Positions 43,089 to 50,432 of a stretch of DNA of 64,000 nt are shown here, piece by piece; within the stretch, counting starts at the first letter, position 1, and each line of letters starts with the position of its first letter. Under the pieces are notes generated by a model. The model was not told the origin of the DNA. It searched no databases and worked only from the letters and a program-made list of their open reading frames with translations. This stretch comes from Actinomycetota bacterium (GTDB lineage Bacteria > Actinomycetota > Actinomycetes > Propionibacteriales > Propionibacteriaceae). The DNA is taken from contig JAIUOR010000033.1 in assembly GCA_020161795.1 (NCBI GenBank), positions 1-64,000 on the forward strand, read 5' to 3'. Both the position numbers and the translations under genes were made by a program.

Positions 43089-43649
43089 TCAGCGCAGCGG
43101 GGCGAGCGCCTCGCTCAGCTTCACGATCTCGTTCAGCTGCGCCGTCAGCACCAGTCGCTGCTGCTCGTTCGGCTCGAACTCACCGCCGTCGTTCAACTGG
43201 CGCTGGGGGAAGTTGATCTCGACGTTGCCCTTGGTGAGCACCAGGCCGAGCGCGGTGACGACCACCCGGAACGCGACCTGGGCGCGGGTGCCGCCGGAGT
43301 TGCCGCCCCAGTTCACGAAGCCGACCGGCTTGCGGTTCCACTCGTTGTGCAGGTAGTCGACAGCGTTCTTGATCGGAGCCGCGTAGCTGTAGTTGTACTC
43401 CGGGAACAGGAAGATGAAGCCGTCGGCGGCCGCGACCCGCTCGCTCCAGGCGATGGTGTGCTCGTGGGTGTACTTCTTCAGTCGCGGATGGTTCGGCTCG
43501 TCCATCAGCGGCAGCTTCAATTCGGCGAGATCGGCGTAGTCGACGGTGAAGCGGCCGTCGGCCTCGGCCGTCTGCTTCACCCACTCGCCGATCGGGGCAC
43601 CGATGCGCCCCTCGCGAATGCTGCCATTGACGATGAGAAGGTTGGTCAC
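43089..43649 (-). CDS. NAD(P)H-dependent FMN reductase
   Basis: A 186-residue flavodoxin-like reductase. GSIREGRIGAPIGEWV at residues 9-24 binds the FMN phosphate, and FLFPEYNYSYAAPIKNAVDYL (about 79-99) is the conserved flavin-contact helix. It reduces FMN, quinones or azo dyes with NAD(P)H. A perfect 7-bp inverted repeat directly before the start (43668-43687) suggests redox- or ligand-responsive control by an HxlR- or MarR-type regulator encoded elsewhere. Confidence 0.92.
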   Translation of the reverse strand: MTNLLIVNGSIREGRIGAPIGEWVKQTAEADGRFTVDYADLAELKLPLMDEPNHPRLKKYTHEHTIAWSERVAAADGFIFLFPEYNYSYAAPIKNAVDYLHNEWNRKPVGFVNWGGNSGGTRAQVAFRVVVTALGLVLTKGNVEINFPQRQLNDGGEFEPNEQQRLVLTAQLNEIVKLSEALAPLR

Positions 43650-43667
43650 GAAGAACTCCCGGACAAA

Positions 43668-43687
43668 GTAGTTGAGTATGCAACTAC
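43668..43687. promoter_or_regulatory. Palindromic operator before the FMN reductase
   Basis: GTAGTTG-AGTATG-CAACTAC is a perfect inverted repeat (7-bp arms, 6-base spacer) about 20 bases upstream of the reductase start, in an AT-richer patch. HxlR- and MarR-type regulators of quinone/azo reductases bind sites of this form, so it is a likely repressor site. Confidence 0.6.
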
Positions 43688-43807
43688 CTTACTCGTCCGG
43701 TCGAACGGTGACGACCACGTCCGCCGCGCGTGCGGACCTGAGTCCGCGCGCCACTCCGAGGCCCCGCGAGCAGCATCCGCTGAACGCGGCGGACCTCGGG
43801 GTCCGGT

Positions 43808-44089
43808 TCAGCTGGCGGTGGCGTAACGGCCGGAGCGGACGGCCCGCTCCCGGGCCTTGGCCGCCTCGGCTTCGCGGTTCTTCGGTGGCGCCGTGGTCAC
43901 CAGATCCTCGAGCAGGTGCTGGGTGGCGTGGGCGATCGCTGCCACCGCGCGGTCGAAGGCCTCCTGGTTGGCCTTGGAGGGCTTGGTGGTCCCGGCGATC
44001 TTGCGGACGTACTGCAGCGCCGCGGCATGCACCTCGTCCGAGGTGGCCGCCGGCTCGAAGTTGTGCAGGGTGTGGATGTTGCGACACAT
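43808..44089 (-). CDS. DUF2277 family protein
   Basis: A 93-residue protein with the conserved N-terminus MCRNIHTLHNFEPAAT and a helical body (HAAALQYVRKIAGTTKPSKAN), the pattern of DUF2277, whose function is unknown. I start at the ATG of MCRNI (44089); the longer in-frame extension does not match the family. A long inverted repeat lies just upstream (44156-44237). Confidence 0.8.
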   Translation of the reverse strand: MCRNIHTLHNFEPAATSDEVHAAALQYVRKIAGTTKPSKANQEAFDRAVAAIAHATQHLLEDLVTTAPPKNREAEAAKARERAVRSGRYATAS

Positions 44090-44155
44090 GCTCCCGACCT
44101 TACGTCCGGGCGTTCCGGAGCTGAAGGCCCCGCCTCGGGACGGCCTGCCGTCAGA

Positions 44156-44237
44156 GGTGGGAGGTTTTGCACTCTCGACGTGGTGATCCCGCTGCGGCGG
44201 GCGGTTCTGGCGCCTGTTCAGTGCAAATCCTCCCACC
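44156..44237. repeat. Long inverted repeat overlapping the end of the acetyltransferase gene
   Basis: The 18 bases at 44156-44173 and 44220-44237 are inverted copies matching at 17 of 18 positions, with a 46-base spacer. The right arm is the 3' end of the acetyltransferase coding region, including part of its stop, so the mRNA would fold back into an 18-bp stem after its stop codon. This could be a terminator or a dispersed palindrome. The overall form resembles the element at 12739-12813. Confidence 0.75.
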
Positions 44238-44868
44238 CGCTCTCCAGGCGGGCGAGCAGACCGTCGCGGACGCGGGGCCAGTCGGCGTCGATCACGCTGA
44301 ACACCACGGTGTCGCGGAAGCTGCCGTCCTCGCGGCGGCTGTGGCGGCGCAGCACGCCTTCGCGGGTGGCGCCGAGGCGTCCGATCGCGGCGGCCGAGCG
44401 GGTGTTGATGGCGTCGGTCTGGATCTTCACCCGGCCGAGGCCGAGATCCTCGAAGCAGTGCCGCAGCAGCAGGTACTTGGTCTCCGGGTTCACCACCGAA
44501 CCCCAGACGCGCGGGTGGTAGAGCGTCCAGCCCAGGTGCACCCGTTCCTGGGCGAGCACCGCCTCGCCCAGGCTGGTGGTGCCCACCACCTCGCCGGCCG
44601 AGCCGAGCGATGAGTCGGTGAGCAGCCGGACGACGAAGACCACCCGACCCTGGCCCCTGCCGTCACAGGCCGGGGCGTCCAGGTACTGCTCGCGGGCGGC
44701 GACCAGCGCCTCCGCCACGGTCTCGGGACGCAGCCGCATCGCATAGCCGGACTCGTACACCGCCGGCTCGAGGAGGATCTCCGCCAGCGCGGGGATGTCC
44801 TCGGCTACGACCGGATCGAGCCGGAGGTGGCGTCCGATCAGGGTCACGGGAACGGGCACTCTCACCAT
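44218..44868 (-). CDS. GNAT family N-acetyltransferase (RimJ/RimL type)
   Basis: A 216-residue GNAT acetyltransferase. The acetyl-CoA-binding region is the LGWTLYHPRVWGSVVNPETKYLLLRHCFEDLG block, followed by RVKIQTDAINTRSAAAIGRLGATREGVLRRH, as in the RimJ/RimL group that modifies ribosomal proteins or small amines. Target unknown. Its 3' end is part of a long inverted repeat. Confidence 0.88.
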   Translation of the reverse strand: MVRVPVPVTLIGRHLRLDPVVAEDIPALAEILLEPAVYESGYAMRLRPETVAEALVAAREQYLDAPACDGRGQGRVVFVVRLLTDSSLGSAGEVVGTTSLGEAVLAQERVHLGWTLYHPRVWGSVVNPETKYLLLRHCFEDLGLGRVKIQTDAINTRSAAAIGRLGATREGVLRRHSRREDGSFRDTVVFSVIDADWPRVRDGLLARLESGWEDLH

Positions 44869-44947
44869 GCCCGGGAGTCTAGGAGACGAAATCCCATCCC
44901 CGGGATCGCCTGCCCTCCGGCCATCGGGACCGCGCTAGAGTGGCGGC

Positions 44948-45003
44948 AGGCGGTGGGGCTCGCCTCGTCAGAAACCGTCGCTTCGGCGACCAACGGTCCC
45001 TAC
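44948..45003 (+). promoter_or_regulatory. Leader resembling the fluoride (crcB) riboswitch, upstream of enolase
   Basis: A stem AGGCG (44948-44952)/CGCCT (44961-44965) closes an 8-base loop whose GGGGCT (44955-44960) can pair with GGTCCC (44995-45000), followed by TAC. A UUCG-capped stem GTCGC/GCGAC (44977-44990) lies between, preceded by AAACC. Loop size, the long-range pairing, the AAACC and CCTAC positions match the fluoride riboswitch. The normally conserved GATG of the loop start reads GGTG, and the conserved TGATG reads CAACG. Enolase is a known fluoride target and a known fluoride-riboswitch gene. A second hairpin (45018-45061) may be the expression platform. Family assignment is tentative. 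Confidence 0.45.
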
Positions 45004-45134
45004 CTCGTGCACAGCTCGGCTGGACACGGAGGTGGGGCTTTCGCTCACTTTCCGCCCAGCCTTCGCGTCCGGCCGGGCTGTTGCCGTTACCGGGTTCCAG
45101 AGCGGAACCCGAGGTGACCGGAAAGGTGACGGCG

Positions 45135-46400
45135 ATGGCTTTCGAGATCGAGCGAGTGCAGGCCCTCGAGGTGCTGGATTCCCGCGGACGTCCCACGCTG
45201 AGCGTGACGATCGAGTTGGCGGACGGAACCCACGCCGAGGCGGGCGTCCCCTCCGGGGCATCCACCGGGACGCGGGAGGCGGTCGAACTCCGCGACGGCG
45301 ACCCCGCCCGGTTCGGCGGGGCCGGGGTGCTCACCGCGGTCGGCAATGTGAACGGCGAGCTCAACGCGACCTTGTCCGGTCGCCCCTGGGACGATCTGGC
45401 CGAGGTCGACCAGGCGATGCGCGACCTGGACGGAACCCCGAACAAGGCCCGGCTGGGCGCCAACGCGATCATCGGAACGTCGATGGCGCTGGCCCGGGCG
45501 CTGGCGACGTCCGCGGGCAGGCCGTTGTACGAATGGCTGCCCGGCTTCGGCCAGCCGGCCCGGCTGCCGGTGCCCTGCTTCAATGTGCTGAACGGCGGCG
45601 CGCACGCCCCCAATCCGCTCGACTTCCAGGAGTTCATGGTCTGCCCGCTGGGCGCGCCGTCCATGGCCGAGGCGGTGCGAGCTGGCGCCGAGGTCTACCA
45701 GGCGCTGCGCAGGCGGCTGGTCGCCGGCGGGCACGCGACCGGGCTGGGGGACGAGGGCGGCTTCGCCCCCGACCTTGCCGAACCCGAGGAGGTGCTGGAG
45801 CTGATCGTGGCATCCATCCAGGACGCCGGCTACCCGCTGGGCACGACCGGTGTGGGCATCGCGCTCGACCCGGCGGCCTCCGAGTTCTACGCCGACGGCG
45901 GGTACACGGTGAGCGGCTCCCGGCTCTCCAGCGCGGACCTGATCGCCCGCTACGCCGCGATGCTCGAACGGTTCCCGATCTGGAGCATCGAGGACGGCCT
46001 GGGCGAGCAGGACGCCGGCGGCTGGCAGCAGCTCACCGCCGCGCTCGGAGAGCGGGTGCAACTGGTCGGCGACGACAACTTCTGCACCAACCCGGCCATC
46101 ATCGCCGCGGCGATCGAGGACGGCATCGCCAACGCCGCGCTGATCAAGGTGAACCAGATCGGGACGGTCACCGAGACCCTGGAGGCGATGCGGATCTGCC
46201 ACGAGGCGAGCTACGGCCAGATGGTCTCCCACCGCTCCGGCGAGACCCCGGACACCTTCATCGCCGACCTCGCGGTGGCCACCGGCTGCGGCCAGCTGAA
46301 GACCGGCGCCCCCGCCCGCGGCGAGCGCGTGGCCAAGTACAACCGCCTCATCCAGATCGCCGCCGAGCGGCCCGACCTCCCCTACGGGCTCGGGCGCTAG
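45135..46400 (+). CDS. eno: Enolase (phosphopyruvate hydratase)
   Basis: A 421-residue enolase interconverting 2-phosphoglycerate and phosphoenolpyruvate. The order of active-site motifs is complete: His157 in NGGAHA, Glu166 in FQEF, then GLGDEGGFAP, ALDPAASEF (metal Asp), IEDGLGEQD (metal Glu), GDDNF (metal Asp), ALIKVNQIGT (catalytic Lys), SHRSGET (His) and LKTGAPARGER (Lys). It starts at ATG 45135. It lies behind a fluoride-riboswitch-like leader and not beside ftsB and its usual neighbours, so it may be a second enolase. Key residues look intact. Confidence 0.93.
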   Translation: MAFEIERVQALEVLDSRGRPTLSVTIELADGTHAEAGVPSGASTGTREAVELRDGDPARFGGAGVLTAVGNVNGELNATLSGRPWDDLAEVDQAMRDLDGTPNKARLGANAIIGTSMALARALATSAGRPLYEWLPGFGQPARLPVPCFNVLNGGAHAPNPLDFQEFMVCPLGAPSMAEAVRAGAEVYQALRRRLVAGGHATGLGDEGGFAPDLAEPEEVLELIVASIQDAGYPLGTTGVGIALDPAASEFYADGGYTVSGSRLSSADLIARYAAMLERFPIWSIEDGLGEQDAGGWQQLTAALGERVQLVGDDNFCTNPAIIAAAIEDGIANAALIKVNQIGTVTETLEAMRICHEASYGQMVSHRSGETPDTFIADLAVATGCGQLKTGAPARGERVAKYNRLIQIAAERPDLPYGLGR

Positions 46401-46414
46401 GGGGCCACCGGCGA

Positions 46415-46442
46415 CGGGCAGGCTCAGCACCACTCCTGCCCG
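46415..46442. terminator. Hairpin terminator between eno and the dynamin-like gene
   Basis: CGGGCAGG (46415-46422) and CCTGCCCG (46435-46442) form a perfect 8-bp stem with a 12-base loop, 14 bases past the enolase stop and before the convergent gene end. Confidence 0.55.
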
Positions 46443-46471
46443 CCGCCCGGGTCGGAGGACCCGCGGACCGT

Positions 46472-48142
46472 TCAGAGCGACGGCGACGCTGCCACAGCCT
46501 GCAGGGTGCCCGCGCTGAGCTGCCGGACCGTGGCCAGCTCGCGCTCCAGACCGGGCAGGTCACTTGGTTCGCCGGCCAGCCGCTGGTAGGTGTCGACCTG
46601 TTCGGCCAGGAGTTCCAGGTAGGCGTCCAGGCTTCGCGCCAGAGCGGCGGACGCTTGTCCGGCGGTGACGTACCCGGCGCGGTAGAGGTTCTTCTCCACC
46701 TGCCAGCCGACCGTCCTGCGGAAGTGGCGATGGACCAGCGGACGGAACAGGATCATCGGCACCGCCCAGGACAGCAGCTCCAGGTGGCTGTCGAAGACCG
46801 TGTTGAGGTGGATCTCCGGAGCGGTGAAGCCGACCGCGGACGGGGTGGGAACCGGGAGCCTCAGCTCGACGCCGAGCGCCGTCTCGATCCGCGCCCGGAG
46901 GCGCTGGACGAAGGCCTCACCGGTCTGCCGGATCGACTCCAGACCCTCCTCCAGCAAGGGAGCCAGCGCGGCGGCCGTGGCCTCGACCAGCGGTGCCAGG
47001 GACGTGGTGAGCTCGAGCTCCAGCCAGCTCCGGAAGGCGCGGGTCTCGCCCGCCAGGGTGCCGTGCCAGGCCGGCATCGCGGTTTCGAGCCGGCTCCCGA
47101 CGTGCCGGACGAGGCCGGTGAGTTGGCGTCCCAGCAGCTTGTCGGCCTGGGCACCGATCCGCTGGATCGTCGGCCGCAGCTGCGCCTGGGCCCGGACGCG
47201 AACGCCGGTCAGCCGCGTCCGCTCGTCGGCCAGCACCCCGCGGAGGTCGGCGACCGCCCGGTCGTGACCGGAGGCGGCGGCCTGCGCAAGTTCGAGACAG
47301 CCCAGCACCTCGCCCGCGATCCGTCCGATCCGGTGCCGGGCCAGCGCGTCCCTGGCCTCGGCGCGATGCCGGTCCAGTTCCCGCAGGTGCTCGCGGAGCC
47401 GCTCCCGCGATTCCGCGTGACCGGGCCGAGTGGAGAACGGCAGCACCGGCGGTGGGTTCGGCAGCCGCGCGGCGAGCTGCTGACGGACATGCGCGGCCAC
47501 CTCCCGTGCGTCCGGTGGGGTGAGCAGGTCGATCTTGGTGAGCACGATCGTCAGGCTGGGCGTATGCGGGCGCAGCAGGTCGAGCAGCCGTAGGTCGGCC
47601 TCGGCCAGCGGCTGGGTGGCGCTGACCGCGACCAGCGCGGCCCCCGCGTTCGGGAGCCAGCCCAGGCTGGTGGCTGTGTTCGCCTCCCAGCTGCTCTGGG
47701 TGCCCGGGGTGTCCACCAGGGTGAGACCGGGCAGATCGGCCAGCGCGGGAGATCGGACCTCGACCCATTCCACATCGCGGCGGTTGTCCGGATTGCCGGC
47801 CTGGGTGATCCACTCGCCGAGTTCTCCGAGCGGCGCGGCAGCGGGCTCGTGGCCCCGTCGCTTCACTCGCGCCGTCAGCCGGTCGTCGTAGCGGACGCGG
47901 GTCACTACCGCGGTCGTGGGAATCGCCTGGACCGGCAGCACGTCCTCGCCCAGCAGCCAGTTGAGCAGGGACGACTTACCGGCCTTGAACTGACCGAGCA
48001 CCGCCACCACGTGGTCGCCGTCGCGCGCCTGCCGCACCGCCGTCAGGCAGCGCTCCTCCAGGCCGGCGAGGCGATGACGCCGGGCGATCCCGGCCAACTC
48101 GGCCAGCGTCGCGTCGACGAACTCGGCCGGAGGGACGGACAC
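46472..48142 (-). CDS. Dynamin-family GTPase
   Basis: A 556-residue large GTPase. The P-loop GQFKAGKSS is at residues 50-58, the switch threonine in IPTTAVVT (75-77), DTPG at 144-147 and TKID at 202-205. The following helical region (about 260-480) and a hydrophobic segment near residues 478-498 (LELLSWAVPMILFRPLV) resemble bacterial dynamin-like proteins that bind and remodel membranes. I start at the GTG at 48142, with GAGGG upstream, eleven bases after the phosphatase gene, so the two are likely co-transcribed. Membrane fusion, fission or phage defence are possible roles. Confidence 0.85.
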   Translation of the reverse strand: MSVPPAEFVDATLAELAGIARRHRLAGLEERCLTAVRQARDGDHVVAVLGQFKAGKSSLLNWLLGEDVLPVQAIPTTAVVTRVRYDDRLTARVKRRGHEPAAAPLGELGEWITQAGNPDNRRDVEWVEVRSPALADLPGLTLVDTPGTQSSWEANTATSLGWLPNAGAALVAVSATQPLAEADLRLLDLLRPHTPSLTIVLTKIDLLTPPDAREVAAHVRQQLAARLPNPPPVLPFSTRPGHAESRERLREHLRELDRHRAEARDALARHRIGRIAGEVLGCLELAQAAASGHDRAVADLRGVLADERTRLTGVRVRAQAQLRPTIQRIGAQADKLLGRQLTGLVRHVGSRLETAMPAWHGTLAGETRAFRSWLELELTTSLAPLVEATAAALAPLLEEGLESIRQTGEAFVQRLRARIETALGVELRLPVPTPSAVGFTAPEIHLNTVFDSHLELLSWAVPMILFRPLVHRHFRRTVGWQVEKNLYRAGYVTAGQASAALARSLDAYLELLAEQVDTYQRLAGEPSDLPGLERELATVRQLSAGTLQAVAASPSL

Positions 48143-48152
48143 GGCAGCGCCC

Positions 48153-48737
48153 TCAGCGCGCCAGCGCGGTCTCGAAGGGATCGTCCTTGCGGTTGACGAC
48201 CACCAGTTGCCAGCCCACCGCATCGTTCCGCAACAGGCTCCACGATCCGGTGCGCGGGGGCAGGTGCCCGCCGTCGATCGGGATGGGCGCGAGGGCGTCG
48301 AGCACCAGCCGGAGCACCGCGTCGTGGCTGACCACCACGATCGGGCCAGGCTCCGACACCAGGGCCTCCAACGCGGACCGAGCCCGCTCGATCACGGCCT
48401 CCGCCGGCTCGACCCCTGGCGCGGCCTCGAGCGAGCCGTACCGGGCGATCACCTCCTCCTGCGAGGTTCCGTCGAACTCGCCGTAGTCGCGGTCGAGCAG
48501 CCGGGCGTCGGTCTCCAGCCGCACCCCGGCGGACTCCGCGATCGGCGTGGCGGTCTGGACGGCCCGCTTCAGTGGACTCGCGATCACTCGCGTGATGCCC
48601 AGCCCGCCGAGGTGGCGGGCAAGGTCACGGGCCTCGGCGACGCCGACCAGATCCAGTTCCGGATCGAGTCGGCCACGTAATCGTCCCGCCACATTGAGCG
48701 GTGTGCGGCCGTGGCGGCATAGATAGATATCAACCAT
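48153..48737 (-). CDS. Histidine phosphatase family protein
   Basis: A 194-residue phosphoglycerate-mutase-like phosphatase. CRHGRTPLN (residues 6-14) contains the phosphorylated histidine, ASPLKRAVQTA the usual Arg contact, and VVSHDAVLRL the second catalytic histidine. The ATG at 48737 follows AGGAG at good spacing. It removes phosphate from a small molecule or protein; the substrate is unknown. The downstream dynamin gene is 10 bases away. Confidence 0.9.
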   Translation of the reverse strand: MVDIYLCRHGRTPLNVAGRLRGRLDPELDLVGVAEARDLARHLGGLGITRVIASPLKRAVQTATPIAESAGVRLETDARLLDRDYGEFDGTSQEEVIARYGSLEAAPGVEPAEAVIERARSALEALVSEPGPIVVVSHDAVLRLVLDALAPIPIDGGHLPPRTGSWSLLRNDAVGWQLVVVNRKDDPFETALAR

Positions 48738-48880
48738 CACTTTCTCCTTCTGATTCCGGAAGAAAATAGCGAGTTCGCCGATTCGCCCGCGATTTCGGAA
48801 ACCCGAATCGCAGATTCACCTCGGCACCCGATTTCGGGAATAAGTAGGCAGGGCCGGCGGTCCGGCCCCGCCTACGTACC

Positions 48881-49129
48881 TCAGACCGCTGCGGAGATCC
48901 GGCCCCGCTGGGCCGTCGCGACATCCCCCAGGTAGGAGGGCACGCACTCCCGGCAGTACATCCGTCGCCCGGGCAGCCGCCGGGTCGCCGGGCTACCCAG
49001 CGAGTGGACTTCCTCTTGAGCGTAGGCCGGGTAGGCGTGGTCCAGGCAGAGCCCGGCTCCACACACCCGGCACATGGCGTTCGCCGCGGTCTCGCGGTTC
49101 AACTGAACCGCACAATCGAAGCACTGCAT
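48881..49129 (-). CDS. DUF2180 small zinc-ribbon-like protein
   Basis: An 82-residue protein rich in paired cysteines: MQCFDCAVQLNRE, CRVCGAGLCLDHAY and a later YCRECVPSY. This matches the DUF2180 family of small actinobacterial proteins, which probably bind zinc; the role is unknown. An excellent GGAGG site lies five bases before the ATG. Confidence 0.85.
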   Translation of the reverse strand: MQCFDCAVQLNRETAANAMCRVCGAGLCLDHAYPAYAQEEVHSLGSPATRRLPGRRMYCRECVPSYLGDVATAQRGRISAAV

Positions 49130-49526
49130 TGCTCCTCCTCGGTCAACCCTCGCCCCGCCCGCCTTGGGAGGGGCGGCCATCCGGCCGACCGAGGGGCCTG
49201 TCCCCGATCGGGGCAGCCACCGCACAACAAACACGGCGGTTGCCAACCAGATGGTTGCCAGGGACCGTTGGCGATATTCATCGCGCTTGTGGCGAGCCCC
49301 TCCGCCGTGTTGAAACCCATCATGCCACGCTCTGCGCATGACACAAGTGGGTCGCGCCGCTATTTGGATGCCTCCGCAGCAAATGCCCAGGTATGGCTAA
49401 TCCGGGAAATGGCGGAGGGCTCGCCCTAAACAGCGCAGCGATGCCTACGCCACCTGCGCGATGACCGTCACCCGACCGGACGGGCGCCGACCCGACCGGG
49501 AAGGATGGGCAGCGGGCCGGTGAGGC
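49130..49526. other. Non-coding stretch with a spaced inverted repeat
   Basis: About 400 bases upstream of the DUF2180 gene and downstream of the membrane-protein gene. The only structure seen is an inverted pair, 49291-49306 (GGCGAGCCCCTCCGCC) and 49411-49425 (GGCGGAGGGCTCGCC), identical apart from one extra base and 104 bases apart. The enclosed sequence is AT-richer than its surroundings and could be a small RNA or a mobile-element scar. No gene recognised. Confidence 0.5.
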
Positions 49527-50324
49527 TCAGGCGACGCCGCGGGCCTGGCGCACCCAGGTCACGATGTCGTCGAGGTTCTCCGGGGTGGGCAGGCCGCACT
49601 GCTTGAGCTCCTGCTGGATCTCCAGCGTGATGCCGGTCTTGCCCGCCGCGAAAGCCTCGGCCGTGGTGCCGCTGCTGATCTGCGTGGTCACGTTCTTCAG
49701 GTCGGAGACGCCCTCGCACAGGTGCATGACGCCACCGCCGGCGCTCCACCAGACCAGATCCTGGCCGACCAGCTGCGTGACCACCTGCGATTCGACCGCG
49801 GCCTGCTCCTGGGAGAGCGGCTTGAAGTCGACCCCCAGCAGGACGGCGGCCAGCGCCACCGCGATGCCGACGCCGCCGGCGATGCCCTTCTGCTTGGAAT
49901 CCATGTCCTTGTTGAGGAAGATCAGGATGATCAGCGGCAGGAAGGCGACCAGCGCGATGATCGCGCCCAGCTGGTTCTGCACGAAGAACCGGAACGGCTC
50001 CTTGCTGGAGGCCGGGTCGAGCCGGTTGGCCTGCTTCCAGAGCTGGGAGCCGATCACCGACAGCACGCCGATGACCGCGATGAAGCCCAGCAGCGTCCAC
50101 CAGCGCCATTGCGGGAAGCCGTGGTTCGCGGCCAGTTCGTCGAAGGGGGGACGCAGCAGCCAGAAGATGGCGACGGCCTCCAGCGCGATGGCCACTCCCC
50201 ACAGCACCAGCGCGATGATCCGCTTCTGGGTCGACTGGGCCTTCGCCTCCGGCGTCGGAGTGAAGACCGGCGCTGCCTTGGCGGCCTTGGTCGACTTCTT
50301 GGGCTTGGGCGTCTCTTCGGACAC
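49527..50324 (-). CDS. Hypothetical membrane protein with four helices
   Basis: A 265-residue protein: a short Lys-rich N-terminus (SEETPKPKKSTKAAKAAP), four transmembrane helices (about residues 37-150) and a C-terminal soluble domain with a Cys pair (HLCEGVSDL and KQCGLPTPE). The GTG at 50324 has GAGGAGG upstream. No family recognised. It lies downstream of the MutS-like pair, separated by 108 bases, and is probably a separate unit. Confidence 0.7.
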   Translation of the reverse strand: MSEETPKPKKSTKAAKAAPVFTPTPEAKAQSTQKRIIALVLWGVAIALEAVAIFWLLRPPFDELAANHGFPQWRWWTLLGFIAVIGVLSVIGSQLWKQANRLDPASSKEPFRFFVQNQLGAIIALVAFLPLIILIFLNKDMDSKQKGIAGGVGIAVALAAVLLGVDFKPLSQEQAAVESQVVTQLVGQDLVWWSAGGGVMHLCEGVSDLKNVTTQISSGTTAEAFAAGKTGITLEIQQELKQCGLPTPENLDDIVTWVRQARGVA

Positions 50325-50432
50325 GGATCCTCCTCGATTGTGCTGACGGGAGGATAGCGCCACCGCGGCGGCGGAACGCAGTCGGGCTGGTCGAATCATC
50401 GGTCATCGGCCCGATGGGTTGCAGGGCGGGGG

